From positions 21,466-85,465 of the forward strand of contig NZ_SDMQ01000013.1 in the NCBI RefSeq assembly GCF_004324755.1: 64,000 nt of DNA, read 5' to 3'. Shown here in pieces: positions 52,978 to 61,220 of the stretch. The stretch's first letter is position 1, and every line of letters begins with the position of its first letter. The notes under the pieces were generated by a model. It had not been told where the DNA came from and ran no database searches. It was given only the letters and a program-made list of their open reading frames with translations. The DNA comes from Propioniciclava sinopodophylli. GTDB taxonomy: Bacteria; Actinomycetota; Actinomycetes; Propionibacteriales; Propionibacteriaceae. Both the position numbers and the translations under genes were made by a program.

Positions 52978-54120
52978 ATGCAGGTCGGCGTCTTCTCGGT
53001 GAGCGACATCACCACGGACCCCACGACGGGTCACACCCCCAGCGAGCACGAGCGCATCAAGGCGTCCGTCGCCATCGCCAAGAAGGCCGAGGAGGTCGGT
53101 CTCGACTTCTACGCCATCGGTGAGCACCACAACGAGCCGTTCTTCAGCAGCTCGCCCACGACGACGCTGGGCTACATCGCCGCGCAGACCGACACGCTCC
53201 TGCTGTCGACCGCGACAACGCTGATCACGACGAACGACCCGGTCAAGATCGCCGAGGACTTCGCGATGCTCCAGCACCTCGCCGACGGCCGCGTCGACAT
53301 CATGCTCGGCCGCGGCAACACCGGCCCGGTCTACCCCTGGTTCGGCAAGGACATCCGCGCCGGAGTCGCCCTGGCCGTCGAGAACTACGCGCTGCTGCGC
53401 CGGCTGTGGACCGAGGACGTCGTCGACTGGCAGGGCAAGTACCGGACGCCGTTGCAGGGCTTCACCTCGACCCCGCGCCCGCTCGACGGCGTCGCGCCGT
53501 TCGTGTGGCACGGCTCGATCCGCACCCCCGAGATCGCCGAGCAGGCCGCCTACTACGGCGACGGCTTCTTCCACAACAACATCTTCTGGAACATCGAGCA
53601 CACCGCCCAGATGGTCAACCTGTACCGCCGCCGCTACGAGCACTACGGCCACGGCCAGGCGGACCAGGCGATCGTCGGCCTCGGCGGCCAGTTCTTCATG
53701 CGCAAGAACAGTCAGGACGCCGTGAACGAGTTCCGCCCCTACTTCGACGTCGCCCCGGTCTACGGCCACGGCCCGTCGATGGAGGACTTCACCGAGGTGA
53801 CGCCGCTGACCGTCGGCTCGCCCCAGCAGGTGCTGGAGCGCTACCTCGGCATGGTCGAGCACGTCGGCCACTACCAGCGTCAGGGCTTCCTCATCGACCA
53901 CGCCGGGCTGCCGCTCAAGACCGTGCTCGAGCAGCTCGACCTGCTCGGCGAGATCCTTCCCGAGATGCGCAAGGGCTACGCCGAAGGCCGCCCCGCCCAC
54001 ATCCCGGAGGCCCCGACCCACGCGACGCTGGTCGAGAAGGCCCGCGCCGCCGGCACGCTCACCGAGCACAGCACCGTGGGCGTCGACGACGTCACCGGCC
54101 AGTCGCCCTACGAGAACTGA
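52978..54120 (+). CDS. LLM-class flavin-dependent oxidoreductase
   Basis: A 380-residue luciferase-like monooxygenase with a TIM-barrel fold. N-terminal MQVGVFSVSDITTDP, FYAIGEHHNEPFF and LSTATTLITTNDPVKIAEDF are family blocks of the bacterial luciferase type; DGRVDIMLGRGN and FVWHGSIRTPEIAEQAA follow. It uses reduced FMN, which the downstream NADPH-FMN reductase-like protein (54132-54734, 11 bp away) would supply. This two-gene pairing is recurrent in Actinobacteria. The substrate is unknown. AAGGAG precedes the start. Confidence 0.9.
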   Translation: MQVGVFSVSDITTDPTTGHTPSEHERIKASVAIAKKAEEVGLDFYAIGEHHNEPFFSSSPTTTLGYIAAQTDTLLLSTATTLITTNDPVKIAEDFAMLQHLADGRVDIMLGRGNTGPVYPWFGKDIRAGVALAVENYALLRRLWTEDVVDWQGKYRTPLQGFTSTPRPLDGVAPFVWHGSIRTPEIAEQAAYYGDGFFHNNIFWNIEHTAQMVNLYRRRYEHYGHGQADQAIVGLGGQFFMRKNSQDAVNEFRPYFDVAPVYGHGPSMEDFTEVTPLTVGSPQQVLERYLGMVEHVGHYQRQGFLIDHAGLPLKTVLEQLDLLGEILPEMRKGYAEGRPAHIPEAPTHATLVEKARAAGTLTEHSTVGVDDVTGQSPYEN

Positions 54121-54131
54121 AGGGACACACC

Positions 54132-54734
54132 ATGAGCCACCTCCTCCTCATCAGCGCCGGCATGGGGACGCCGTCCAGCTCCCGCATGCTCGGCGACCGC
54201 CTCGCCGAGGCCACCGTCAAGGCCATGACCGCCGCAGGCACCCCGGCGCCCGAGGTCAAGGTGCTGGAGCTGCGGGACCTCGCCGTCGACCTGGCCACGT
54301 TCTACACCTCGCACGTGCCGAACAAGACGCTGCAGGCGGCGTTCGGCCTGGTCGGCACGGCGTCCGGCGTCATCGCCGTCAGCCCGGTGCTGAACGCCGG
54401 CGTCAACGGCCTGTTCAAGCTGTTCTTCGACCTGCTGGACGAGGGCGTGCTCACGGGGCGTCCGGTCCTCATGGCCGCCACCGGCGGGACGGCCCGGCAC
54501 AGCCTGGCCATCGACCAGACCATGCTGCCGATGTTCTTCTACCTGAAGGCCGCCGTCGCGCCGACCGGCGTCTTCGCCACGACCGACGACTGGGGCACCA
54601 AGGAGTCGGGCCTCGCGCGCCGCGTCCAGCGCGCCGGGACCGAGTTCGCCGAGCTCATCGCGAAGAACCCGGCCGCCGACTACGCCGACGAGTTCGCCAA
54701 CGTCCCCGACTTCAGCACGCTGTTGAACGGCTGA
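54132..54734 (+). CDS. NADPH-dependent FMN reductase-like flavoprotein
   Basis: A 200-residue flavodoxin-like reductase. The N-terminal LLLISAGMGTPSSSRMLGDRL is the flavin-phosphate loop. VIAVSPVLNAGVNGLFKLFFDLL and VLMAATGGTARHSLAID line the flavin site. This is the CE1758/CE1759-type subfamily associated with LLM oxidoreductases. It probably delivers reduced FMN to the enzyme encoded just upstream. The two genes form one operon. Confidence 0.88.
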   Translation: MSHLLLISAGMGTPSSSRMLGDRLAEATVKAMTAAGTPAPEVKVLELRDLAVDLATFYTSHVPNKTLQAAFGLVGTASGVIAVSPVLNAGVNGLFKLFFDLLDEGVLTGRPVLMAATGGTARHSLAIDQTMLPMFFYLKAAVAPTGVFATTDDWGTKESGLARRVQRAGTEFAELIAKNPAADYADEFANVPDFSTLLNG

Positions 54735-54756
54735 CTTTCGGTCGGTATCCACGCCC

Positions 54757-54839
54757 GGCCCCCCGGGTGTGCACTTCGAGGCGGCGATCCCATCGCTGTG
54801 GCGATAGTTCCGTGAGCTCGAAGTGCACACCGGGCGGGG
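54757..54839. repeat. Palindromic intergenic repeat (15-bp arms)
   Basis: GGTGTGCACTTCGAG (54766-54780) pairs perfectly with CTCGAAGTGCACACC (54817-54831). The loop of 36 nt contains a second small stem (GCGAT/ATCGC). Flanking C-runs and G-runs extend the pairing. It could act as a bidirectional terminator between two converging genes, or be a member of a dispersed repeat family. Confidence 0.7.
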
Positions 54840-54891
54840 CCCAAACCGCCTCGGAACGGGCCCTGCCGTAGCCGCCAGCAGACTCGGCTCC

Positions 54892-56079
54892 TCAGGCGAG
54901 GATCGCGTCGGCGGCCGCCAGGCCGGACGCCAGCGCTCCCTCGGTGGACGCGTTCCCCATCAGGTCGCCACAGATGAGGGTCCGGTCGTCGCGGCGTTCC
55001 ACGCGGCGGCCCGTGTCGTAGGGCGGGCGGACCGCGGGAACCGTGTGCGGGAGGTCGTGCACGGCGACCACCTCCCAGCCGTCGGTCGGCACCCCGTAGA
55101 TCTCGGCCAGGTGGCTGCGGACGTCCTGCTCGGAGGCCACGCCCCTCTCGGTGAGCGTGAGCGCGGGAACGAGGTGACGCCCGTCCGGGGCGTAGGAGGG
55201 CGCGGCGAGCGAGGTGACGCAGGTGGTGGTGACCGGGCCGGTGCGGCGTCCGTCCACGTGGATACGGGCATCGGACGCCGGAGCTGCGTCGCACGCGAAC
55301 CAGAATGTCCGCGTGCCGTGCCACTCGACCGACGCGCTGGGCGCGAGGTGCGCACACCCGGGGCCGGCCGCGAGCACCACGCTGCGGGCGGCGAAGGCTC
55401 CGCCGTCCGTCCGCACCGTGCCGCTGGCGACCTCGGTCACCGGCGTGTTCAGCCGGACGTCGAGGCCCCGGGCGAGCAGTTCGGGCAGCGCCCTCATACC
55501 GCGGGCGGGGACGCCGGGTGTTCCCTGGGCGAACAGGCGCAGGAGCCACGAGACGAACCGGGACGAGGTGGCGCCCTGGTCCTCGCAGATCACGCCGGCG
55601 AGGAAGGGCTCGACCACCTCGTCGCGAAGGGGACCGGTGAAGCGAGCGACGTCGAACGCCCGACGGTAGGGCTCATCGACCGCGGCGGCGCGGGCGAAGA
55701 ATGCCCCCAACCCGGCGGAGCCGAGCGTGACCAGGCCGCTGCTCAGGTCACCGGCCAGGGCGGTCGGATCGCGGGTCGGGTCCTTCAGCGTGGACAGGCC
55801 GTCGGTGCGGCGGACGGCGATCGCGCGGGGGAAGGGCCGAAGCCCGAGGCGTCCGACCGGCACGACCTCGGCGAGGCTGGGGTACGCCGGATTGAGCACC
55901 TGGAAGCCTCGGTCGACGATGAAGCCGTCGACGTCGTCGCTGGTCACCCGCCCGCCGACGCGGTCCGCGGACTCCAGCACGATCACGTCGTGGCCGCGGT
56001 CCACGAGGCGCTGCGCGCAGGCCAGGCCGGCCAGTCCGGCGCCGACGACGAGGACATCGCACTCGGTGAACTCGGTCAT
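54892..56079 (-). CDS. FAD-dependent amine-oxidase/desaturase-like oxidoreductase
   Basis: A 395-residue flavoprotein. N-terminal dinucleotide fold CDVLVVGAGLAGLACAQRL, then VIVLESADRVGGRVTSD (the GGR motif) and GFIVDRGFQVLNPAYP as in protoporphyrinogen-oxidase / phytoene-desaturase-like enzymes. The C-terminal FAD segment (LICGDLMGNASTEGALASG) is intact. The substrate is not evident. It is convergent with the FMN reductase gene; the palindrome at 54757-54839 lies between them. Confidence 0.88.
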   Translation of the reverse strand: MTEFTECDVLVVGAGLAGLACAQRLVDRGHDVIVLESADRVGGRVTSDDVDGFIVDRGFQVLNPAYPSLAEVVPVGRLGLRPFPRAIAVRRTDGLSTLKDPTRDPTALAGDLSSGLVTLGSAGLGAFFARAAAVDEPYRRAFDVARFTGPLRDEVVEPFLAGVICEDQGATSSRFVSWLLRLFAQGTPGVPARGMRALPELLARGLDVRLNTPVTEVASGTVRTDGGAFAARSVVLAAGPGCAHLAPSASVEWHGTRTFWFACDAAPASDARIHVDGRRTGPVTTTCVTSLAAPSYAPDGRHLVPALTLTERGVASEQDVRSHLAEIYGVPTDGWEVVAVHDLPHTVPAVRPPYDTGRRVERRDDRTLICGDLMGNASTEGALASGLAAADAILA

Positions 56080-56194
56080 GGCAGCCTCCCCACGCGTGCC
56101 ATCGTGGCGTCGAACGGCGCGCGGACGCCTTCGCTGGGGTGGTGCTGGCTGCTCTGCATGGTCCGATCATGCCCTACGGGGCGGGCGGTTCAGG

Positions 56195-56425
56195 CTACGG
56201 GTACTCCTGGCAGCCGGGGCACCAGTACATCGTCTGGAGCCCCAGCCGTTCGGACGCCACGGGCGTCCCGCAGCGCGGGCAGGGGAGGCCGCGTCGCCGG
56301 TAGACCGCGTAGCGCTTCGCCCACCGGGGGACCTCTTCGCCGCGGGCGAGCAGGCGCTTCGCCTCGGCGACCTGATCAGGGTGCGCGATTATCCAGCCGG
56401 CGTCCGACCAGTCGGCCCGGGGCAT
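56195..56425 (-). CDS. Small zinc-ribbon protein (76 aa), Fpg/Nei C-terminus-like
   Basis: It encodes MPRADWSDAGWIIAHPDQVA, then RWAKRYAVYRRRGLPCPRCG and a second Cys pair in MYWCPGCQ. This matches only the C-terminal zinc finger of Fpg/Nei glycosylases; compare AVYRR...CRRCGTPI...CPSC in the nei gene at 49762. The catalytic domain is absent. It may be a free-standing zinc-ribbon gene or a leftover of a deleted glycosylase. No strong ribosome binding site is seen. Confidence 0.55.
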   Translation of the reverse strand: MPRADWSDAGWIIAHPDQVAEAKRLLARGEEVPRWAKRYAVYRRRGLPCPRCGTPVASERLGLQTMYWCPGCQEYP

Positions 56426-56480
56426 CAAGCGTCGGTGTGCGTGGGGTCCGGTCAAGGTGGAACCACCTAGCATGGTGGTC

Positions 56481-56888
56481 ATGTCCGCCGACCAGCCCGC
56501 TGACCGCCGTGAGGCCGCCCGCCGCATGGCCGACCTGGCGGCGTCTGCCCGGCGGGGCGAGGCGCAGGCCGCGCAGGTGCTGATCGACGACTTCCTGTCC
56601 CGTGTGCGTGAGCGGGGACTCGCCCCCGAACGGCTCATGGCGACCCAGCTCGACGGCCGCCAGGTGCGCACCGACAAGGTGGGCTGGTACCTCAACAAGA
56701 AGCGTTCGGTGGCGATCGGCGAGGGCGGCGAGTGGTACGTGCTGGTGGTGCCGTCCTCAGCGCTGAGCCGGTTCACGGGAGTGAAGCTGGCGGCGTCCCC
56801 GCCCGAGATGGTGGTCGGACGCGGTGGGCGCGACGGCGAGAGCGGCGACCTGGAGGACTTCCTGCAGCGGGTGCTTGACGGGCTGTGA
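56481..56888 (+). CDS. Hypothetical protein (135 aa)
   Basis: A soluble protein with an N-terminal helical segment (DRREAARRMADLAASARRGE) and a C-terminal part with KVGWYLNKKRSVAIGEGGEW and YVLVVPSSALSRFTGV, which look like beta strands of a small domain, ending in an acidic helix. It is seen in Actinobacteria as an uncharacterised family, but no function is known to me. An ATG 9 bp upstream (MVV) is an alternative start. It is divergent from the zinc-ribbon gene. Confidence 0.65.
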   Translation: MSADQPADRREAARRMADLAASARRGEAQAAQVLIDDFLSRVRERGLAPERLMATQLDGRQVRTDKVGWYLNKKRSVAIGEGGEWYVLVVPSSALSRFTGVKLAASPPEMVVGRGGRDGESGDLEDFLQRVLDGL

Positions 56889-56979
56889 CCCCCGGACGCG
56901 GCGCCGAGGGGCTGCGGCACCCCAACCTGCAGCCCCCCGGGCAATTCTGAGAGTAGGGTGAAAATGATGGAGCGGACAC

Positions 56980-57070
56980 TGTTGTCAGCGGGTTGCCAGA
57001 ACTGTTGTCAAGCCGTGACCTAAGGCCCGACTCCGGCCACGGACAACACCCCTGACCGGCCGGACAACAC
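56980..57070 (+). promoter_or_regulatory. Four TGTTGTC / GACAACA sites before a sigma-like gene
   Basis: TGTTGTC occurs at 56980 and 57003, and its complement GACAACA near 57042 and 57063, giving an inverted arrangement over 90 bp. The gap 56889-57102 contains no gene. The sites resemble the GGACAACA cluster at 5971-6005. Their function is unknown. Confidence 0.4.
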
Positions 57071-57102
57071 CTGCGCCAACACCGCGTCGACAGGCTCGGG
57101 CC

Positions 57103-57756
57103 ATGACCCGCGTCGGACTCTCCCACACCCTCACCGCCCTCAACGCCGAATGGGCCCAACTGCAGCACTCCTCCCGCCCCCCGGCGTGGGGTTTCTCACC
57201 CGGCGCCACGCTGGGGGAGGTGCTCGCGAGCGTCCGTGACGACCCGGACGCCGTGCTCGGCGGGCTGCTCGGACGCCAGCACGCGGGCGACGCCCTGGCG
57301 GGCCGCCTGGTGGTCCAGGCGATGCTGCCGAAGCTCGTGCTGATGGCCGCACGGGACGCCGAGGCGTCCCTGGACGAGTACCTCGCCGCCTTCTGGGTGC
57401 GCGTCGCGACCTACCCGCTGGCGCGCCGGCCCGGGCGCATCGCCGCCAACCTCGCCCTCGACACCCTCAAGTCGGTGAAGGCCGCCCGGCCCCGGGCCGT
57501 CATCGCGTTGCCGAGGGTGCCCGTCCCCGACCCTCTCGCGGATGCGACGACGGTGCTGGACGCCGGCGTCCGGCTGGGCGTGATCGACGCGCTCACCCGG
57601 CGCACGCTGGAGGTCGTCTACGTCGGCGGCCGGACGAGCCGGGACGCCGCGGCGGTGCTGGGCACGTCACCGGACGCCGTGCGCTGGCGCTGCTCCAAGG
57701 GGGTCCGCGCCCTGCGCGCCGTCGCGGGCCAGCTCGTCGAGCAGCTCGCGGGGTGA
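57103..57756 (+). CDS. Sigma-70 region 4-like DNA-binding protein
   Basis: A 217-residue protein. The C-terminal ~55 residues look like a sigma region 4 helix-turn-helix (RTLEVVYVGGRTSRDAAAVL, then SPDAVRWRCSKGVRALR). The middle (LDEYLAAFWVRVATYPLARR, AANLALDTLKSVKAAR) is reminiscent of a weak region 2. It is known as an uncharacterised family in Actinobacteria. Whether it acts as a true sigma factor is uncertain. The repeated TGTTGTC/GACAACA sites just upstream might be its own regulatory sites. Confidence 0.6.
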   Translation: MTRVGLSHTLTALNAEWAQLQHSSRPPAWGFSPGATLGEVLASVRDDPDAVLGGLLGRQHAGDALAGRLVVQAMLPKLVLMAARDAEASLDEYLAAFWVRVATYPLARRPGRIAANLALDTLKSVKAARPRAVIALPRVPVPDPLADATTVLDAGVRLGVIDALTRRTLEVVYVGGRTSRDAAAVLGTSPDAVRWRCSKGVRALRAVAGQLVEQLAG

Positions 57757-57761
57757 GCCGG

Positions 57762-58418
57762 TCAGCGTCCGGCGAGCCCGTTCTCGTAGGCGAACAGCAC
57801 CAGCCCGACCCGGTCGCGGGCCTGCAGCTTGGTGAGGAGGCGGCCGATGTGGGTCTTCACCGTGCCCTCGGCCATGTAGAGGTTCTGCGCGATCTCGGCG
57901 TTGGTCGCGCCCGAGGCCACCTCGAGCAGCACCTCGCGCTCGCGCTCGGTGAGCAGCGCCAGCCGCGGATCGTGCTCGCCGGGGCTGGGCGACAGTGTGG
58001 GGGCGACGTGGTCGAGCAGGCGGCGGGTGGTCGAGGGGGCGACGACGGCGTCCCCGGCGGCCACGTTGCGGATGGCGTTGAGCAGGTCGGCCGGGCGGGC
58101 GTCCTTGAGCAGGAAGCCGGACGCCCCGGCCTTGAGCGCCGCGAAGGCGTACTCGTCGAGGTCGAAGGTGGTCAGCACGAGCACCTTCGTGCCCAAGCGC
58201 GACTCCACGATGCGGCGGGTGGCCTCGACGCCGTCCATGACGGGCATGCGGATGTCCATGAGGACGACGTCGGCCGGGTCGGCCATGAGCGCCCGGACGG
58301 CCTCGGCGCCGTTGGGGGCCTCGCCGACGACGGCCAGATCGTCCTCGGAGTCGATGAGCATGCGGAAGCCGCTGCGCACCAGGGCCTGGTCGTCGGCCAG
58401 GAACACGCGGATCGTCAT
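57762..58418 (-). CDS. Response regulator, NarL/LuxR family
   Basis: A 218-residue regulator. Receiver domain: acidic pocket ADD near residue 10, phosphoacceptor D55 in VLMDIRMP, Lys in GFLLKDA. C-terminal LuxR-type helix-turn-helix LTEREREVLLEVASGATNAE, then GTVKTHIGRLLTKL. All key residues are intact. It is co-transcribed with the sensor kinase upstream (58422-59648; the start lies 3 bp after the kinase stop). Confidence 0.94.
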   Translation of the reverse strand: MTIRVFLADDQALVRSGFRMLIDSEDDLAVVGEAPNGAEAVRALMADPADVVLMDIRMPVMDGVEATRRIVESRLGTKVLVLTTFDLDEYAFAALKAGASGFLLKDARPADLLNAIRNVAAGDAVVAPSTTRRLLDHVAPTLSPSPGEHDPRLALLTEREREVLLEVASGATNAEIAQNLYMAEGTVKTHIGRLLTKLQARDRVGLVLFAYENGLAGR

Positions 58419-58421
58419 CGG

Positions 58422-59648
58422 TCAGCTCCTTCGGGGCAGGGGGCGGTTCGCGTTGCCGTGCACGGGGATCGTCGCGGTCACCCGAAAGCCGGGTCGACCT
58501 GCGCGCGGCCCCGCGGTCAGCGTGCCACCCATCGAGGTGACGCGCTCGTACATGCCGCGCAGGCCGTTGCCGCCGCCGTCGGTCGGGTTCTCAATGCCCT
58601 CGCCGTCGTCGATCACGTCGACGGTGATGGCGCCGCTCGACCAGGTCAGCGTGACCGTGGCGTGGGCGTCCGGGCCCGCGTGCTTGAGGAAGTTCGTCAG
58701 CGCCTCCTGCGCCACCCGGTACAGGGTGAGCGCAAGGGCCTGCGTTACGGGGAAGGCGGTGCCGTGCACGACGAGCCGCGCCCGGTCGGACGTGCGTGCG
58801 ACCAGGTCGGGGATGTCGCGCAGGGTCGGCATGGGGGCGTAGTCCGGTTGCTCGGGCGAGCTCGGGTCCGAGCGCAGCACGCCGACGATGCGGCGCATCT
58901 CGTGCAGTGCCTCGCGCCCGGTCTCGGCGATGGTGTCCAGCGCCTCGGCGGCCACCTCCGGCTTGCGGGTGGCCGCGGCCCGCCCGCCCTCGGCCTGCAC
59001 GATCATGACCGACAGCGAGTGGGCGACGATGTCGTGCAGTTCGCGGGCGATCATCGCGCGGGTGGACGCCTCGGCCAGCTTGGTCTGTTGCTCGCGCTCG
59101 GCCAGCAGCAGGGTGTAGCGCTCCTCGGCCGTCTGCACCTGGTGGGCGCGGGCCTCGGCGACCTCACGCGTGCGGCGTCCGATGGCGTACGGGGTCAACA
59201 CGGCACCCAGGCAGGCGCCCCAGAACAGGATGTCGGCGCTGGGGTTGGTGTCGGAGCCCGGCACCCAGCGCATGGGTCCGAGCACGGAAGCGAACGCGCC
59301 GACCACGAGGACCGAGCGCGCGAGCGAGCCCGGTACCCAGCGGGCGATGCTGTAGGCGATCACCGGGACGGCAACCAGCGACACGGTCGGCACCGGCACG
59401 AGGATCAGCTGGAAGATGCCCGCCAGCGTGCTGAGCGCGAGCATCGCCAGCGGCGCGTGCCGGCGCAGCACCAGCGGCAGGGTGAAGGAGGCGGACAGGG
59501 CGACCAGGGCCGAGTACTCGATCGGCTGCTCCAACCCGACGAGGTAGGGGACGATCGACACCAGGGTCAGGGACACGGCGAGGATGCCGTCGGACACCCA
59601 GTCGCGCTGGGAGGCGCCCGGCGGGAAGACCACGTCCACCATGCTCAT
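58422..59648 (-). CDS. Sensor histidine kinase (HisKA_3 type)
   Basis: A 408-residue membrane kinase. About five TM helices lie in residues 20-165, then a coiled linker, the dimerisation/phosphoacceptor motif ARELHDIVAHSLSVM, and an HATPase domain with EALTNFLKHAGPDA (N-box) and DDGEGI...GNGLRGMYERV (G-boxes). The ATG at 59648 gives a short N-terminal tail before the first TM. It phosphorylates the adjacent response regulator. The signal is unknown; neighbouring LCP genes suggest an envelope-stress context only by proximity. Confidence 0.94.
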   Translation of the reverse strand: MSMVDVVFPPGASQRDWVSDGILAVSLTLVSIVPYLVGLEQPIEYSALVALSASFTLPLVLRRHAPLAMLALSTLAGIFQLILVPVPTVSLVAVPVIAYSIARWVPGSLARSVLVVGAFASVLGPMRWVPGSDTNPSADILFWGACLGAVLTPYAIGRRTREVAEARAHQVQTAEERYTLLLAEREQQTKLAEASTRAMIARELHDIVAHSLSVMIVQAEGGRAAATRKPEVAAEALDTIAETGREALHEMRRIVGVLRSDPSSPEQPDYAPMPTLRDIPDLVARTSDRARLVVHGTAFPVTQALALTLYRVAQEALTNFLKHAGPDAHATVTLTWSSGAITVDVIDDGEGIENPTDGGGNGLRGMYERVTSMGGTLTAGPRAGRPGFRVTATIPVHGNANRPLPRRS

Positions 59649-59674
59649 CGGTCCCAGCGTAGGCCGGGCGTACA

Positions 59675-59833
59675 ATGGGCGCCGTGAGAGCGGCAGTGGT
59701 GGTGGCGTCGGCGCTCGCGCTGGGGGCGGCAGCCGTGCTGCGGCTCCGCCGCGAGGGCCGCGAGCGGGACGCCCGGGCGTGGGCCTTGGCCACCGATCGG
59801 TTCTCCACCCGGACGCCCGGGGCGAGGGCATGA
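59675..59833 (+). CDS. Small membrane protein (52 aa) coupled to LCP gene
   Basis: It encodes MGAVRAAVVVASALALGAAA followed by a basic tail (VLRLRREGRERDARAW...). It has one N-terminal hydrophobic helix. The stop overlaps the start of the LCP gene (ATGA), indicating translational coupling, and codon use is like that of its neighbours. A GTG 9 bp downstream is an alternative start. No function is known; it might be a small partner of the LCP enzyme. Confidence 0.55.
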   Translation: MGAVRAAVVVASALALGAAAVLRLRREGRERDARAWALATDRFSTRTPGARA

Positions 59834-60849
59834 CCTCGGCCCGCCGGGTGGCGGAGGCCCGGCCCAAGAAGCGGCGCGGCATCGTGGGCTGGTTCTTCAC
59901 GATCGTGGGCATCGTGGTCGCGCTGGCCGTCATCGTCGCGGGCTTCTACGTCTGGCGCGTGTGGTCGACGGCCAACGACATCAACCGTGCCGACTCGCTG
60001 CTGCCCGCCGACGACCCCGCCCGCCCGGCCGCGAGCGCCACGGCGGCGGGCTCCTTCAACTACGTGCTCATGGGCAGCGATTCCCGCGGCGACGGCGACC
60101 GGGGGCGCAGTGATGTCCTGATGCTCGCGCACGTCCCGCCGGGGCGCGACAAGGTGTACATCGTCTCCTTCCCGCGCGACATGTGGGTGGACGTCCCCGG
60201 CCGCGGGTTCGCCAAGATCAACGCCGCATACGCCTACGGCGGCGAGGCGCTGGCCACCCGCACGCTCGAGTCGCTCGTCGGCGTCCGGATGGACCATGCC
60301 GCCAAGATCGACTTCGAGGGCTTCACGGGGCTGACCACCGAGCTCGGCGGCGTGACCGTGGACAACAAGATCGCGTCCGAGACGCAGGGGTACGCGTGGC
60401 CGAAGGGCGAGGTGACCATCCAGGGCGAGGAGGCGCTGGTCTACGTCCGCCAGCGCTACGGCATGCCCAACGGCGACCTCGACCGCGCCGAGCGGCAGCG
60501 GGCCGTCGTGAAGGCGATCCTGATGAAGATGCTCACGCTCGACGTGCTCGCCAACCCCGTGAAGTTCAACGAGGTGATGGGCAAGCTCGGTCAGTACTTC
60601 ACCGTCGACGAAGGGCTCACCAACGGGGTGATCCTCAGCACGGCCACCAGCATGAAGGTGAACTCGGGTAACGACATCGAGATCCTCCAGGCGCCCATCT
60701 CCGGGTTCGGCACGTCCGCCGACGGTCAGGCGATCGACATCGTCAACGAGCCCCAGCTGGAGGAGATGGGCAAGGCCATCCGCACCGGCACCATGGCCGA
60801 CTACGCCGCCAGATACCGCGACCAGCCGCTGGCCGGCAAGGCGCCCTGA
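59830..60849 (+). CDS. LytR-CpsA-Psr (LCP) family protein, copy 1
   Basis: A 339-residue protein with a single N-terminal TM helix (GWFFTIVGIVVALAVIVAGF) and an extracytoplasmic LCP domain. Conserved motifs: VLMGSDSRGDGDRGRSDVLM, SFPRDMWVDVPG, INAAYAYGGEAL, and RQRYGMPNGDLDRAERQ with the catalytic/phosphate-binding arginines. LCP enzymes transfer undecaprenyl-linked glycopolymers onto peptidoglycan. The ATG at 59830 overlaps the small upstream gene. It is convergent with the paralogue at 61221-62315, both of similar length. Confidence 0.92.
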   Translation: MTSARRVAEARPKKRRGIVGWFFTIVGIVVALAVIVAGFYVWRVWSTANDINRADSLLPADDPARPAASATAAGSFNYVLMGSDSRGDGDRGRSDVLMLAHVPPGRDKVYIVSFPRDMWVDVPGRGFAKINAAYAYGGEALATRTLESLVGVRMDHAAKIDFEGFTGLTTELGGVTVDNKIASETQGYAWPKGEVTIQGEEALVYVRQRYGMPNGDLDRAERQRAVVKAILMKMLTLDVLANPVKFNEVMGKLGQYFTVDEGLTNGVILSTATSMKVNSGNDIEILQAPISGFGTSADGQAIDIVNEPQLEEMGKAIRTGTMADYAARYRDQPLAGKAP

Positions 60850-61220
60850 GAGGGCCCCCAACTGAACTGTTGAGGCGGACGCCGCCCTCCCGGCGCACGC
60901 GGCCCGGTGGTCAGGGTCGGGCCATGGATGAGCAGAGTCGCCCCTCCTCGCTGCACACGATGGGCCAGCAGCAGCACCGCCGCAGCTGGGCCGAGCCGTG
61001 CATGGACGTTGTGGCCCGGGACCACCACGCCTCCCTGAAAGGGCTGGCGATGGTCTACGAGCCGCGCTACCGTCGCTTCTTCCAGGCACGGTTTCAGCCG
61101 AAGGCTCCCTGACCCTGTCGAAGGGGAACGGTCGTCCACCCGGACGGCTCCCACGACACCAACCCGGACGGGGCCGAGGTCGCCGGGAAGATGGGGATGT
61201 TCAACGAGGGCTGACGGACC
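60850..61220. other. Non-coding gap with a REP-like repeat and an unrecognised remnant
   Basis: Between the two LCP genes there is no convincing intact gene. A plus-strand frame from 60924 starts MDEQSRPSSLHTMGQQQHRR and ends QPKAP at 61112. Beyond a REP-like repeat another frame reads DGSHDTNPDGAEVAGKMG up to a stop at 61214. Both may be debris of one interrupted gene; no family was recognised. Confidence 0.3.
61103..61127. repeat. REP-like repeat (CCCTGACCCTGTCGAAGGGG)
   Basis: A member of the dispersed family with the CCCTGA...TCGAAGGG frame. It lies between two remnant reading frames in the LCP gap. Confidence 0.5.

Noticed and set aside
60870..61112. 80-codon plus-strand gene between LCP genes
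   Set aside because: No ribosome binding site, mixed composition and a REP-like repeat at its end; treated as debris.
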